From: Acidovorax sp. FJL06
GTDB lineage: Bacteria > Pseudomonadota > Gammaproteobacteria > Burkholderiales > Burkholderiaceae_C
Assembly: GCF_003852545.1 (NCBI RefSeq)
Contig: NZ_QAJR01000027.1
Location: 1 to 45,107, forward strand
Direction: 5' to 3'
DNA: 45,107 nt
The notes beneath the pieces are model-generated. The model saw only the letters and a program-made list of their open reading frames with translations. It made no database searches and had not been told where the DNA came from. Below are positions 14,554-23,765 of this stretch, one piece after another. The first letter of the stretch is position 1, and each line of letters starts with the position of its first letter. Both the position numbers and the translations under genes were made by a program.

Positions 14554-16344
14554 TCAGAACGCGTCCAGCGCCAGCTCGGTCACGCTGGCGGCGCCTTCCA
14601 CGATGCTGTCGCGCAGGCCCGGGGCCTTGACGAGGATGTGCTCTGCGTAGAACTGCGCCGTGGTGATTTTTGCGCGCATGAAGGCTTCGTCCTGTCCCTT
14701 TTGCAACAGGTCTTGCGCCACCAGCAGGCTGCGCGCCAGCTGCCAACCCGCCACCACATTGCCCGCCAGCATCAGGTAGGGCACGCTGCCGGCAAACACG
14801 GCATTGGGGCTGGCCTTGGTGTTGCCCGCCACGAAGTCGATCACGTCCAGCAGCGCCTTGCGTGCCGCCGAAAGGCGGCGTGCCATGGCCTGGGCCGCGG
14901 GCGTGCCGCTGGCCAGCAGGTCGGCTTCTGTCTTTTCGATCTGCGCGGCAATGCCCTTGGCAGTCTGGCCGCCGTCGCGCGCCGTCTTGCGGCCCACGAG
15001 GTCGTTGGCCTGGATGGCCGTGGTGCCTTCGTAGATGGTGAGGATCTTGGCGTCGCGGTAGTACTGCGCGGCACCGGTTTCTTCGATGAAGCCCATGCCG
15101 CCGTGCACCTGCACGCCCAGGCTGGTGACTTCCTGGCTCATCTCGGTGCTGTAGCCCTTGACCAGGGGCACCATGAATTCGTAGAACGACTGGTTCTGCC
15201 TGCGCACCTCCGCGTCGGGGTGGTGGTGCGCAGCATCGAACGCGGCAGCCGCCACCGTGGCCATGGCGCGGCAGCCTTCGGTGTAGGCGCGCATGGTCAT
15301 GAGCATGCGCTTCACATCGGGGTGGTGGATGATGGCCGCGCTGGCGTTGATGCTGCCGTCCACGGGGCGGCTTTGCACGCGGTCCTTTGCGTACTGCACG
15401 GCCTTCTGGTAGGCGCGCTCGGCAATCGCGATGCCCTGCATGCCCACGGCGTAGCGCGCGGCGTTCATCATGATGAACATGTATTCGAGGCCACGGTTCT
15501 CCTGGCCCACCAGGTAACCCACGGCACCGCCGTGGTCGCCAAACTGCAGCACGGCGGTGGGCGATGCCTTGATGCCCAGCTTGTGCTCGATGCTCACGCA
15601 GTGCGCATCGTTGCGGGCGCCCAAGGACCCATCCTTGTTCACCAGGAACTTGGGCACCACGAACAGGCTGATGCCCTTCACGCCCTCGGGCGCGCCCGCC
15701 ACGCGGGCCAGCACCAAGTGCACGATGTTGGCGGCCATGTCGTGCTCGCCGTAGGTGATGAAGATCTTGGTGCCGAACACCTTGTAGCTGCCATCGGGCT
15801 GTGGCTCGGCGCGCGAACGCACCAGGGCCAGGTCCGAGCCCGCCTGGGGTTCGGTGAGGTTCATGGTGCCGGTCCACTCGCCGGTGATCAGCTTTTCGAG
15901 GTAGGTGGCCTTGAGCTCATCGCTGCCGGCCGTGAGCAGCGCCTCGATGGCGCCGTCGGTCAGCAGCGGGCACAGCGCAAAGCTCATGTTGGCGCTGTTG
16001 GTCATCTCGATGCAGGCCGCACCAATGGTCTTGGGCAAGCCCTGGCCGCCGAAGTCGGCCGGGTGCTGCAGGCCCTGCCAGCCACCCTCGCCATACTGGC
16101 GGAAAGCGTCCTTGAAGCCGGGGGTGGTGGTGACCACGCCGTCTTTCCAGCTCGATGGGTTCTTGTCGCCTTCGAAGTTGATCGGAGCCAGCACGCCCTC
16201 GTTGAACTTGGCGCACTCTTCCAGCACGGCGGCGGCCGTGTCGAGGCCTGCGTCTTCAAAGCCGGGGATTTGTGCGATCTGTTCGATATTGGCCAGGTGC
16301 TCGATGCCGAACAGCATGTCCTTGACGGGGGCGGTGTAGCTCAT
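14554..16344 (-). CDS. Acyl-CoA dehydrogenase, long DmdC-like form
   Basis: A 596-residue FAD enzyme that introduces a trans-2 double bond into acyl-CoA and passes electrons to ETF. It is longer than the classical 380-residue enzymes, with an N-terminal extension (PVKDMLFGIEHLANI) and an extra C-terminal domain, as in DmdC-type and related dehydrogenases. Core motifs are GEWTGTMNLTEPQAGSDLA for FAD/substrate binding, KIFITYGEHD, QVHGGMGFIEE, and YRDAKILTIYEGTTAIQ with the likely catalytic Glu. A good GGAGA site precedes ATG 16344. A terminator separates it from etfA upstream, although the functional link with ETF is direct. Chain-length specificity is not readable. Confidence 0.93.
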   Translation of the reverse strand: MSYTAPVKDMLFGIEHLANIEQIAQIPGFEDAGLDTAAAVLEECAKFNEGVLAPINFEGDKNPSSWKDGVVTTTPGFKDAFRQYGEGGWQGLQHPADFGGQGLPKTIGAACIEMTNSANMSFALCPLLTDGAIEALLTAGSDELKATYLEKLITGEWTGTMNLTEPQAGSDLALVRSRAEPQPDGSYKVFGTKIFITYGEHDMAANIVHLVLARVAGAPEGVKGISLFVVPKFLVNKDGSLGARNDAHCVSIEHKLGIKASPTAVLQFGDHGGAVGYLVGQENRGLEYMFIMMNAARYAVGMQGIAIAERAYQKAVQYAKDRVQSRPVDGSINASAAIIHHPDVKRMLMTMRAYTEGCRAMATVAAAAFDAAHHHPDAEVRRQNQSFYEFMVPLVKGYSTEMSQEVTSLGVQVHGGMGFIEETGAAQYYRDAKILTIYEGTTAIQANDLVGRKTARDGGQTAKGIAAQIEKTEADLLASGTPAAQAMARRLSAARKALLDVIDFVAGNTKASPNAVFAGSVPYLMLAGNVVAGWQLARSLLVAQDLLQKGQDEAFMRAKITTAQFYAEHILVKAPGLRDSIVEGAASVTELALDAF

Positions 16345-16388
16345 GGGGAGTCTCCAGGGAAGCAGAAAATTCTGAAAAAAAACGACTC

Positions 16389-16418
16389 AAAAAAAAGGCA
16401 TCGCAAGCGATGCCTTTT
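16389..16418 (-). terminator. Intrinsic terminator after etfA
   Basis: Minus-strand transcripts leaving etfA meet the stem AAAAGGCATCGC / GCGATGCCTTTT with a 2-base loop, then a run of eight T residues. This is a strong rho-independent terminator between etfBA and the acyl-CoA dehydrogenase gene, implying that the latter has its own promoter or relies on read-through. Confidence 0.85.
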
Positions 16419-16443
16419 GGGGCGTTGATGCCGGTGTGGTGCC

Positions 16444-17376
16444 TTACAGCGCCTTGACCAGTTCTGGCACGGCCGTGAACAGGTCGGCTTCCAGGCCATA
16501 GTCGGCCACGCTGAAGATCGGGGCTTCGGGGTCCTTGTTGATCGCCACGATCACCTTGGAGTCCTTCATGCCGGCCAAGTGCTGGATCGCGCCCGAGATA
16601 CCGGCCGCGATGTACAACTGGGGGGCGACGATCTTGCCCGTCTGGCCCACTTGCAGGTCGTTCGGGGCGTAGCCCGCGTCCACCGCAGCACGGCTCGCGC
16701 CGATGGCAGCGCCCAGCTTGTCGGCCAGGGGGGTGATGACTTCGTCGAACTTTTCCTTGCTGCCCAGCGCACGGCCACCGGAGACGATGATCTTGGCGGC
16801 GGTCAGTTCGGGGCGGTCGTTCTTGGCGATTTCGCTGCCCAGATAGCTGCTCTTGCCCGCATCGGCGGCCGCAGCGGCGGTTTCGACGGCGGCGCTGCCG
16901 CCGGTGGCGGCTGCGGCGTCAAAGCCCGTGGTGCGCACGGTGACGACCTTCACGGCGTCGCCCGACTGCACGGTGGCGATGGCGTTGCCCGCGTAAATGG
17001 GGCGCTCGAAGGTGTCAGCGGCAATCACCTTGGTGATGTCGCTGATCTGGGCCACGTCCAGCTTGGCCGCCACGCGGGGGGCGATGTTCTTGCCGCTGGC
17101 GGTGGCGGGGAACAGGATGTGGCTGTAGTTGCCCGCAATGGCCAGCACTTGCGCGGCCACGTTCTCGGCCAGGCCATGGGCCAGGCCGGCGGCGTCGGCG
17201 TGGATGACCTTGCTCACACCGGCAATCTGGGCAGCGGCAGCGGCGGCGGCGCCTGCGTTGTGACCGGCCACCAGCACGTGCACGTCGCCACCGCAAGCGG
17301 CTGCGGCCGTCACGGTGTTCAGGGTTGCGCCCTTGATGGATGCGTTGTCGTGTTCAGCAATAACGAGTACCGACAT
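16444..17376 (-). CDS. etfA: Electron transfer flavoprotein alpha subunit
   Basis: A 310-residue subunit of the FAD-containing heterodimer that accepts electrons from acyl-CoA dehydrogenases and hands them to ETF-ubiquinone oxidoreductase. The N-terminal domain starts [13 protein letters not shown]; the C-terminal FAD-binding domain has [53 protein letters not shown] and [20 protein letters not shown]. The length is normal. etfB ends immediately before its ATG, so the two are translationally adjacent. The Ala-rich segment at about 145-170 looks like a linker between domains. Confidence 0.97.
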   Translation of the reverse strand: MSVLVIAEHDNASIKGATLNTVTAAAACGGDVHVLVAGHNAGAAAAAAAQIAGVSKVIHADAAGLAHGLAENVAAQVLAIAGNYSHILFPATASGKNIAPRVAAKLDVAQISDITKVIAADTFERPIYAGNAIATVQSGDAVKVVTVRTTGFDAAAATGGSAAVETAAAAADAGKSSYLGSEIAKNDRPELTAAKIIVSGGRALGSKEKFDEVITPLADKLGAAIGASRAAVDAGYAPNDLQVGQTGKIVAPQLYIAAGISGAIQHLAGMKDSKVIVAINKDPEAPIFSVADYGLEADLFTAVPELVKAL

Positions 17377-18126
17377 TTAGATCACCTTCGCTTCGTTCTT
17401 GAGTTTCTCGACCAGGGCAGCCACGTCGGCCACCTTGACGCCAGCGCCGCGCTTGGCGGGTTCGCTGACCTTCAGGGTCTTGAGGCGGGGCGCCACGTCC
17501 ACGCCGAGGTCTTCGGGCTTGACGGTGTCCAGCTGCTTCTTCTTGGCCTTCATGATGTTGGGCAAGGTGACGTAGCGGGGCTCGTTCAGGCGCAGGTCGG
17601 TGGTGATGACGGCGGGCAGCGACAGGGCCAGGGTTTCCAGGCCACCATCGATTTCGCGGGTCACGTTGACCTTGTCGGCAGCTAGGTCCACCTTGCTGGC
17701 ATTGGTGGCCTGGGGCAGGTCGGCCAGGGCCGCCAGCATCTGGCCGGTCTGGTTGGCATCGTCGTCGATGGCCTGCTTGCCCAGGATCACGAGCTGGGGC
17801 TGTTCCTTGTCCACCAGGGCCTTGAGCAGCTTGGCCACGGCCAGGGGCTGCAGTTCAACGTCGGTCTCGACCAGGATGGCGCGGTCGGCGCCAATCGCCA
17901 TGGCGGTGCGCAGGGTTTCCTGGCACTGGGCCACGCCGCAGGAGACAGCGATGACTTCGGTCACCAGGCCTTTTTCTTTCAGGCGCACGGCCTCTTCGAC
18001 GGCGATTTCGTCAAAGGGGTTCATGCTCATCTTCACGTTGGCGATGTCCACACCCGTGTTGTCCGACTTGACGCGGACCTTCACGTTGTAGTCCACCACG
18101 CGCTTGACAGGGACCAAGACCTTCAT
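17377..18126 (-). CDS. etfB: Electron transfer flavoprotein beta subunit
   Basis: A 249-residue beta subunit, which carries AMP in known ETFs and contacts partner dehydrogenases. The start is clear: [17 protein letters not shown] from ATG 18126 with AGGAG upstream. Signature elements are [44 protein letters not shown] and the recognition loop region [11 protein letters not shown]; the C-terminal part includes [16 protein letters not shown]. It is the first gene of the etfBA operon, with a GTTTACGTAAAC palindrome 36 bases upstream of its start that may be an operator. Confidence 0.97.
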   Translation of the reverse strand: MKVLVPVKRVVDYNVKVRVKSDNTGVDIANVKMSMNPFDEIAVEEAVRLKEKGLVTEVIAVSCGVAQCQETLRTAMAIGADRAILVETDVELQPLAVAKLLKALVDKEQPQLVILGKQAIDDDANQTGQMLAALADLPQATNASKVDLAADKVNVTREIDGGLETLALSLPAVITTDLRLNEPRYVTLPNIMKAKKKQLDTVKPEDLGVDVAPRLKTLKVSEPAKRGAGVKVADVAALVEKLKNEAKVI

Positions 18127-18342
18127 TGCTGCGGCTCCTAGAGAGAGTTGGTTGAATTGACGTTTACGTAAACTGGAACATTCTATGCCGCACTGCAACG
18201 AAAGTGCTACAGGGCCAGGGCAGAGACTTCACGATCAAAAAAGAACGATCGTGCTTTTTGTCGATTATAGGCGAGTGCGCGGGGCAGCTGTCCAGTGTTT
18301 GTTGTCGCCTGCGGCACCTTGCCCCGGGGCTGCAGGGAGCAC
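18127..18342. other. Intergenic region upstream of etfB
   Basis: The region carries the etfBA control sequences. Besides the palindrome near etfB it holds CACGATC (18230-18236) and GATCGTG (18247-18253) as an inverted repeat followed by five T residues on the plus strand; this could be an operator or a hairpin. No gene is seen. Confidence 0.4.
18162..18173. promoter_or_regulatory. Palindrome upstream of etfB, candidate operator
   Basis: GTTTACGTAAAC is a perfect 12-base palindrome within TTGACGTTTACGTAAACTGG, 36 bases before the etfB start. It resembles sites of MerR-type LiuR regulators of branched-chain and fatty acid degradation, whose regulons include ETF genes in proteobacteria. The match to LiuR is from memory and the regulator gene is not in the window. 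Confidence 0.5.
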
Positions 18343-19683
18343 TCAGCGCACAGGGGCTGCCACTGGCGCGGCCGGAGCGCCGGGTGGAAAGGCCGCCGTC
18401 CGCCCCCCTTCGACCTGCACATGCATGACGCGCTGGGGGTAGGGAATCTCGATCTGGTGGGCGCGCAGGGCGCTCAGGATGGCACGGTTGATCTCCGAGC
18501 GCAGGCCCAAAGCGCCATTCTCGGGGTCGGCAATCCAGAAACCCACGGTGAACTCCAGCCCATCGGCGCCAAACGCCGACAACGCCACGCTGGGCGCGGG
18601 TTCGTGCAGCACCCGGCTGCTCGCGTGGGCCGCCTCGGCCAGCAGCCGCGTAACCAGGTCCACGTCGCTGTTGTAGCCCACGCTCACCACGGTGGACAGC
18701 CACACGCGCGGATCGGCCAGCGACAGGTTTTCCACCCGCTGGGTGATCAGCATCTCGTTGGGCACAATGGATTCACGGCCCGTGGAAGAGCGCACCACGG
18801 TGTAGCGCGCGTTGATGGCGGTGATGCGGCCCTCGAAGTTGTCCACACGCACGTTGTCGCCAATGCGCATGCTGCGCTCGGCCAGGATGACAAAGCCGCT
18901 CACGTAGTTGGCCGCGAGCTTCTGCAGGCCAAAACCGATGCCCACACCCACGGCGCCCCCCAGCACCGACAACGCCGTCAGGTCGATGCCCACAGCCGAC
19001 AGCGCCATCATCAGCCCCACGAACACCAGCAGCGCGCGCACGGCATTGCTCACGGCCATGCGCAGCGACAGTTCGGCCCCGGTGGCCGAGCGCAGCAGGC
19101 GCGCCTCGATGACCGCGGAAATCCACAGCGCGATCAGCAACACGGCACCCGCCGTCAACGCACCTTCGATCATGGTGCGCACCGACAGCGTGGCCCCACC
19201 GACCTTCCAGTGGATCTGGTCCAGTTCGTCAAGCACCAACGGCAGCAGCCCCGTGACCCAGAGCACCATGCCCAGCCACGCCAGCCAGGAGATGGTGCGC
19301 TCGATGGGCCGCACCCAGGCAGCCTGGGGGTAAGCCACCTGCAGCACCTTCACGCCGATGCGGATCACCACCAGCGCCACCAGCACCGGAATGGCCACCT
19401 TGAAGGCCGCCAGCGCCATCCAGTGGTGCAGCGCGGTGCGCGCCACATAGGCCAGGCCCAGCAGCACCAGAGGGAACAGCGCGCCATCCACGATCCGCAC
19501 CCCGAACAGGATGGAGCGCGGATCGCCCCGGTGCAGCCCGCGCTGCAGCAGCGCCACCAGCCCCCAGGCCAGGGCCACGCAGCCCGCCAGGGCCGCCAGC
19601 TCCACCAGCACCGTGGGGCTCAAAAAGGCCTGCACCCACAGGCCCACGTCGTCCAGCATCGGCTTGTCGATTGCCATTGTCAT
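18343..19683 (-). CDS. MscS-family mechanosensitive channel
   Basis: A 446-residue inner-membrane channel that opens under membrane tension to release solutes after hypo-osmotic shock. Several N-terminal hydrophobic helices precede the pore helix region LSVLGGAVGVGIGFGLQKLAANYVSGFVILAERSMRIGDNV in outline (about residues 235-280), the MscS signature. The cytoplasmic beta domain follows with SIVPNEMLITQRVENLSL. The C-terminus ends in a Pro/Ala-rich tail. The start may be ATG 19683 or ATG 19677. The gene lies 11 bases after the crotonase gene on the same strand. Confidence 0.92.
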   Translation of the reverse strand: MTMAIDKPMLDDVGLWVQAFLSPTVLVELAALAGCVALAWGLVALLQRGLHRGDPRSILFGVRIVDGALFPLVLLGLAYVARTALHHWMALAAFKVAIPVLVALVVIRIGVKVLQVAYPQAAWVRPIERTISWLAWLGMVLWVTGLLPLVLDELDQIHWKVGGATLSVRTMIEGALTAGAVLLIALWISAVIEARLLRSATGAELSLRMAVSNAVRALLVFVGLMMALSAVGIDLTALSVLGGAVGVGIGFGLQKLAANYVSGFVILAERSMRIGDNVRVDNFEGRITAINARYTVVRSSTGRESIVPNEMLITQRVENLSLADPRVWLSTVVSVGYNSDVDLVTRLLAEAAHASSRVLHEPAPSVALSAFGADGLEFTVGFWIADPENGALGLRSEINRAILSALRAHQIEIPYPQRVMHVQVEGGRTAAFPPGAPAAPVAAPVR

Positions 19684-19694
19684 CGCGCGGGCCC

Positions 19695-20486
19695 TCAGCG
19701 CTTCCAGCCAGGCTGGCGCTTTTCGGCGAAGGCGCGCGCGCCTTCCTGCGCTGCCTCATCCATCATGTTGGCGGCCATGGCCTGGCCGGCCAGCTGGTAC
19801 GCGGCATCCATGCCCAGCTCGCGCTGCTGGTACACCAGGGCCTTGCCCATGGCCACGGCCACGCGGGGCTTTTGCAGGATGGACTGCACCAGTTGCTCAA
19901 CCTCGGCGTCCAGCGCCTCGGCCGGCACCACACGGTTGACCAGGCCCTGGGCCAGCGCCGTGGGGGCGTCGATGAAATCACCCGTCAGCAGCATCTCCAT
20001 CGCCCGCTTGGCGGGCACGTTGCGCACCAGGGGCACGCTGGGCGTGGCGCAGAACAGACCGTAGTGGATGCCGCTGGTGGCAAAGCTGGCGCTGTCGGCC
20101 GCCACGGCCAGGTCGCACTGCGCCACCAGCTGGCAACCCGCCGCCGTGGCCATGCCCTGCACACGCGCGATCACGGGCACGCTGAGCTTGTGGATCGTGA
20201 GCATCATGCGGCTGCACTGCGCAAACAACTGCTGGTAGTACGCCAGGTCGGGATGGGCGGCCATGTCCTTGAGGTTGTGCCCCGCGCAAAAGGCCTTGCC
20301 CGCCGCCGCCAGCACCACAACGCGCACCGACTCGTCACGGCCGGCTGCGTCCAGAGCCTGCTGCAGCGCCGAGAGCATCTCGCTGCCCAGCGCATTGAAG
20401 CGGGCGGGGTCGTTCAGGGTCAGGGTGACCACGCCACGGGCGTCGCGGGTGGTTGTCAGCACATCATCGAAGTTCTTTGTCGTCAT
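19695..20486 (-). CDS. ECHDC3-like crotonase (enoyl-CoA hydratase family)
   Basis: A 263-residue crotonase-fold protein. The CoA/oxyanion-hole segments are present: KAFCAGHNLKDM (about 64-75) and VIARVQGMATAAGCQLVAQCDLAVA (about 104-128). The position of the first hydratase Glu is Gln in AAGCQL, and the second is missing from SFATSGIHYGLFC, so classical hydration chemistry is unlikely. This pattern matches the ECHDC3 group, whose reaction is unsettled. The C-terminal FAEKRQPGWK is typical. AGGAG precedes ATG 20486. It lies between the HDAC-like and MscS genes on the same strand. Confidence 0.9.
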   Translation of the reverse strand: MTTKNFDDVLTTTRDARGVVTLTLNDPARFNALGSEMLSALQQALDAAGRDESVRVVVLAAAGKAFCAGHNLKDMAAHPDLAYYQQLFAQCSRMMLTIHKLSVPVIARVQGMATAAGCQLVAQCDLAVAADSASFATSGIHYGLFCATPSVPLVRNVPAKRAMEMLLTGDFIDAPTALAQGLVNRVVPAEALDAEVEQLVQSILQKPRVAVAMGKALVYQQRELGMDAAYQLAGQAMAANMMDEAAQEGARAFAEKRQPGWKR

Positions 20487-20549
20487 AGTTTGCTCCTGTC
20501 AGCCATCTGCACGCCGACTGAAACTGGCACGGCTCAGGCGAGGGCCGCC

Positions 20550-20643
20550 GCGCAAGGGCCGCCCCGCCGCGCTGGCGGCGTCCCCCTTCCGCATCGCGCC
20601 GCGATGCCAGAGAAGGGGGAAGCGGCGAAGCCGCTCAGGGGGT
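20550..20643 (+). repeat. GC-rich dispersed palindromic repeat, copy 1
   Basis: A roughly 94-base intergenic element with blocks GCGCAAGGGCC, GCCCCGCCGCGCTGG, GTCCCCCTTCC, an inner ATCGCGCCGCGAT palindrome, AGAGAAGGGGGAAG and CCGCTCAGGGGG. The TCCCCCTTC and GAAGGGGGA blocks pair, giving a long folded structure. Its first 26 bases match the copy at 43301 exactly. Confidence 0.75.
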
Positions 20644-20646
20644 TGG

Positions 20647-21600
20647 TCACAAGTCCGCCAAGACCCGCAGGTGTGTCTCCACACTGCGCGCCAGCGGCCC
20701 CATCACGTAGCCGCCTTCCAGGCAGGACACGATGCGGCCCTTGGCATAGCGGCGCGCCACGTCCTTCACGCGCTGGGTGATCCAGGCATAGTCCTGCTCG
20801 GTCAGGCCGAGCTGGCCCATGTCGTCCTCGCGGTGGCCGTCAAAGCCCGCGCTCACAAAAATCATCTCGGGTTTGAAGGCTTCCAGCCGGGGCATCCACA
20901 TCATCTCGATGATCTCCCGGATGTCCATGCCCCGCGTGTAGGCCGGCACCGGCACATTCACCATGTTGGGGGCCGGGTCCTGGTCGCCGCTGTAGGGGTA
21001 GAACGGGTGCTGGAAGATGCTCACCATGAGCGCGCGCGGGTCGCCGGCCAGGATGTCCTCGGTGCCATTGCCGTGGTGCACGTCAAAGTCCACCACCGCC
21101 ACGCGCTGCAGGTTGTAGCGCTGCAGCGCATATTTGGCCGCCACCGCCACGTTGTTGAAAAAGCAGAAGCCCATGGCCTTGTCGCGGCAGGCATGGTGGC
21201 CCGGCGGGCGCACGCTGCAAAAGGCGTTCTCGACCTCGCCCGCCATCACCGCATCCGTGGCCGCTAATGCGGCCCCGGCGGCGCGCAGCGAGGCCTTCCA
21301 GGTGTGGGCGTTGATGGAGGTGTCGGTGTCGATCTGCGCGTAGCTCGGGCCACCGGCCATCAGCTCTTCGTTGAGCCGGTCCGACAGGCCGCGCAGCGCC
21401 GCAATGTGCATGCGGCCATGGGCCAGCTCGATGTCGGCCAGCGAGGCCTCGGGGGCCTCGTAGCGCTCCAGCGCATCGGCCACGCCGGTGACCAGCAAAC
21501 GGTCTTCGATGGCATCGAGCCGTTCAGGACATTCGGGGTGCCCGGGGCCCATCTCGTGCTTCCAACAATCCCGGTGGGTGAAATAGCCCGTCTTGCTCAC
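20647..21600 (-). CDS. Histone deacetylase family metallohydrolase
   Basis: A 317-residue member of the HDAC / acetylpolyamine amidohydrolase superfamily, zinc enzymes that remove acetyl groups from amines. Zinc ligands are seen in VVDFDVHHGNGTED (Asp and His) and SAGFDGHRED (Asp); the catalytic His pair is in RPPGHHA. TGYFTHRDCWKHEMGPGHPECPERL is the family N-terminus in outline, so the GTG at 21600, preceded by GGGGACA, is chosen over the longer frame to 21660. Bacterial class II members may act on acetylpolyamines or acetyl-lysine. It is divergent from moxR across 53 bases. Confidence 0.92.
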   Translation of the reverse strand: MSKTGYFTHRDCWKHEMGPGHPECPERLDAIEDRLLVTGVADALERYEAPEASLADIELAHGRMHIAALRGLSDRLNEELMAGGPSYAQIDTDTSINAHTWKASLRAAGAALAATDAVMAGEVENAFCSVRPPGHHACRDKAMGFCFFNNVAVAAKYALQRYNLQRVAVVDFDVHHGNGTEDILAGDPRALMVSIFQHPFYPYSGDQDPAPNMVNVPVPAYTRGMDIREIIEMMWMPRLEAFKPEMIFVSAGFDGHREDDMGQLGLTEQDYAWITQRVKDVARRYAKGRIVSCLEGGYVMGPLARSVETHLRVLADL

Positions 21601-21653
21601 AGTCTTGTCCCCGCGTATCGCATTTTTCGCAGTTTTTCGGATAACGTCGCGCC

Positions 21654-22580
21654 ATGACAATGAATGCCCAGCACAAGATCAAATCGCTTCTGGACCAGCT
21701 TAACACGGTGATTGTGGGCAAACAGGCCCAGGTGCAGGACTGCGTGGTCTGCCTGCTGGCGGGCGGCCACCTGCTCATCGAAGACGTGCCGGGCGTGGGC
21801 AAGACCACGCTGGCGCACGCGCTGTCGCACACCTTCGGCCTGCAGTTTTCGCGCGTGCAGTTCACCGCCGATCTGATGCCCAGCGACCTGACCGGCGTGT
21901 CGGTGTACGAGCGCGGCAAGGAGGCCTTTGTGTTCCACCCCGGCCCGGTGTTTGCCCAGGTGCTGCTGGCCGACGAAATCAACCGCGCCAGCCCCAAAAC
22001 CCAAAGCGCGCTGCTCGAAGCCATGGAGGAAAAGCAGGTCTCGGTGGAGGGGGAGACCCGCGCCCTGCCCCACCCCTTCTTCGTGATCGCCACGCAGAAC
22101 CCGCACGACCAGCTGGGCACCTTTGCGCTGCCCGAGTCGCAGCTCGACCGCTTCCTCATGCGCATCTCCATCGGCTACCCCGACCGCGCGGCCGAGCGCC
22201 TGCTGCTGTCGGGCGCCGACCGGCGCGACATGGTGAGCAGCCTGCTGCCCCTGCTGTCGGGCGAAGAACTGGCCGAGCTGCAGCGCCAGGTGCAGGCCGT
22301 GCACACGGCCGACCCGTTGCTGAACTATGTGCAGGACCTGATCGCCGCCACGCGCTCGGGCCGCTGGTTCCTGCAAGGCCTGTCCCCCCGCGCGGGCATT
22401 GCCTTGCTGCGTGCCGCCAAGGCCCAGGCACTGGTCGAAGGGCGCGACTACGTGGCGCCCGACGATGTGCAGGCCGTGCTGCCCCAGACCATCGCCCACC
22501 GCCTCGTGCCCGTGGGTGAGGCCGGGCGGGGTGCGGTGGAACAGGTGCGCGCCATGGTCGATGCCGTGCCCCTGCCATGA
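21654..22580 (+). CDS. MoxR-family AAA+ ATPase
   Basis: A 308-residue MoxR-type AAA+ ATPase, a chaperone-like protein often coded beside DUF58 and VWA proteins. Walker A is EDVPGVGKTTLA (about 43-54) and Walker B VLLADEINRA (about 103-112), followed by KTQSALLEAMEEKQV and the sensor region FFVIATQNPHDQLGTFALPESQLDRF. The C-terminal helical lid includes SPRAGIALLRAAKAQA. It starts a four-gene plus-strand cluster with DUF58, TgpA-type transglutaminase and MltB genes, consistent with envelope maintenance. The start may be ATG 21654 or ATG 21660. Confidence 0.95.
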   Translation: MTMNAQHKIKSLLDQLNTVIVGKQAQVQDCVVCLLAGGHLLIEDVPGVGKTTLAHALSHTFGLQFSRVQFTADLMPSDLTGVSVYERGKEAFVFHPGPVFAQVLLADEINRASPKTQSALLEAMEEKQVSVEGETRALPHPFFVIATQNPHDQLGTFALPESQLDRFLMRISIGYPDRAAERLLLSGADRRDMVSSLLPLLSGEELAELQRQVQAVHTADPLLNYVQDLIAATRSGRWFLQGLSPRAGIALLRAAKAQALVEGRDYVAPDDVQAVLPQTIAHRLVPVGEAGRGAVEQVRAMVDAVPLP

Positions 22581-22586
22581 ATGAAG

Positions 22587-22659
22587 CCCCCCTGAGTCGC
22601 TTCGCGCCTTCCCCCAGGGGGGACGACGCCCTCGCTGCGGGGCGGCCCTTGCTTGGCGT
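22587..22659 (-). repeat. GC-rich dispersed repeat, copy 2 (reverse orientation)
   Basis: Between moxR and the DUF58 gene the blocks CCCCCCTGAGTCGC, GCCTTCCCCC, AGGGGGGACG, GCGGGGCGGCCCTTGC appear in the reverse order and strand of the 20550 copy. The inner hairpin is shortened, so this is a compact variant. It splits an otherwise tight operon. Confidence 0.65.
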
Positions 22660-22723
22660 CCCTCGCCGAGACTGCGCCAGTGTGGATGACTGTGGACGAC
22701 ACATATCACCATGACCCCCTGAG

Positions 22724-23758
22724 ATGACATCCGTCTCCGCCAACCCCACCGCCCCCTGGCGTACTGCCCTCGCCCGGCTGAGCCCGCTGGCGCCCTTTCG
22801 CAAGCGCTTCCAGAACTGGTGGCAGGCGCGCCTGCCTTTGAGCGACACCCTGCAGCTCACCCAGCGCAACGTCTACATCCTGCCCACCGGCTCGGGCTGG
22901 ATGCTGGCGCTCACGCTGGTCGTGCTGCTGGTGGCGTCCATCAACTACCAGCTCAACCTGGGCTACCTGCTCACCTTTTTGCTAGCAGGCAGCGCCGTGG
23001 TGGGCATGCACATCTGCCACGCCAACCTGCGCGGCCTCACGCTGCACCTGAAAGCGCCCGAGCCCCACTTCATGGGCACGAGCACGGCGTTTGAACTGCA
23101 ACTGTCCAGCGAACGCAAGTCGCCACGCTACGGTATTGCGCTGGCTGTGCATGGCACGGGCAAGGCCGAGCACCACTGGGCATGGACCGATGTGCCCGCC
23201 CAGGGGCAGGCCAGCGTGCAGGTGGCCTTCCGCCCCGCGCGCCGGGGCCTGCACCGCGTGCCCACGCTCACGGCCGAGACGCGGTTTCCGCTGGGCACCT
23301 TCCGCGTCTGGACCTACTGGCGCCCAGCCTCCGAGGTGCTGGTCTACCCCGCGCCCGAGGTGCCCCCGCAGCCCCTGCCCCCGGGCGAGCCGCGTGCGGG
23401 CGGCACCAGCAGCGCCCCATCGCAAGGCATTGGCGAGTTCGACGGCGTGCGGGCCTACCGGCGCGGCGACCCGCTCAAGCTCGTGGTGTGGAAAAAAGCC
23501 GCCAAGTCGCTGGCCACCGGTACCGACGACCTGGTCAGCCGCGACGCCCAGCGGACCCAGCGGCATGAGCTGTGGCTGGACTTGGCCCGCGCCGCCCTGC
23601 CCGACCACGAAGCCCGCGTCTCGCGCCTGACGGCCTGGGTGCTGCAGGCCGACCGGCTGGGCCTGGACTATGGCCTGCGCCTGCCCGGCACCGAGATCGC
23701 CCCCGACACCGGCCCCGCCCATCGCAAGCGCTGCCTGGAGGCGCTGGCCCTGTGTTGA
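22724..23758 (+). CDS. DUF58 domain membrane protein
   Basis: A 344-residue protein with two transmembrane segments near residues 60-105 (MLALTLVVLLVASINYQ, GYLLTFLLAGSAVVG) and a C-terminal DUF58 domain with the diagnostic EFDGVRAYRRGDPLKLVVWKKAAKS. DUF58 proteins are coded with MoxR ATPases and transglutaminase-like proteins across proteobacteria; their molecular role is not settled. The weak ribosome site before ATG 22724 and the repeat upstream suggest partly separate expression from moxR. Confidence 0.9.
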   Translation: MTSVSANPTAPWRTALARLSPLAPFRKRFQNWWQARLPLSDTLQLTQRNVYILPTGSGWMLALTLVVLLVASINYQLNLGYLLTFLLAGSAVVGMHICHANLRGLTLHLKAPEPHFMGTSTAFELQLSSERKSPRYGIALAVHGTGKAEHHWAWTDVPAQGQASVQVAFRPARRGLHRVPTLTAETRFPLGTFRVWTYWRPASEVLVYPAPEVPPQPLPPGEPRAGGTSSAPSQGIGEFDGVRAYRRGDPLKLVVWKKAAKSLATGTDDLVSRDAQRTQRHELWLDLARAALPDHEARVSRLTAWVLQADRLGLDYGLRLPGTEIAPDTGPAHRKRCLEALALC

Positions 23759-23765
23759 CACCCTC

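Noticed and set aside
14440-16428. Long plus-strand open frame opposite the acyl-CoA dehydrogenase gene
   Set aside because: It is a shadow of a highly conserved enzyme gene and lacks a ribosome site or motif.
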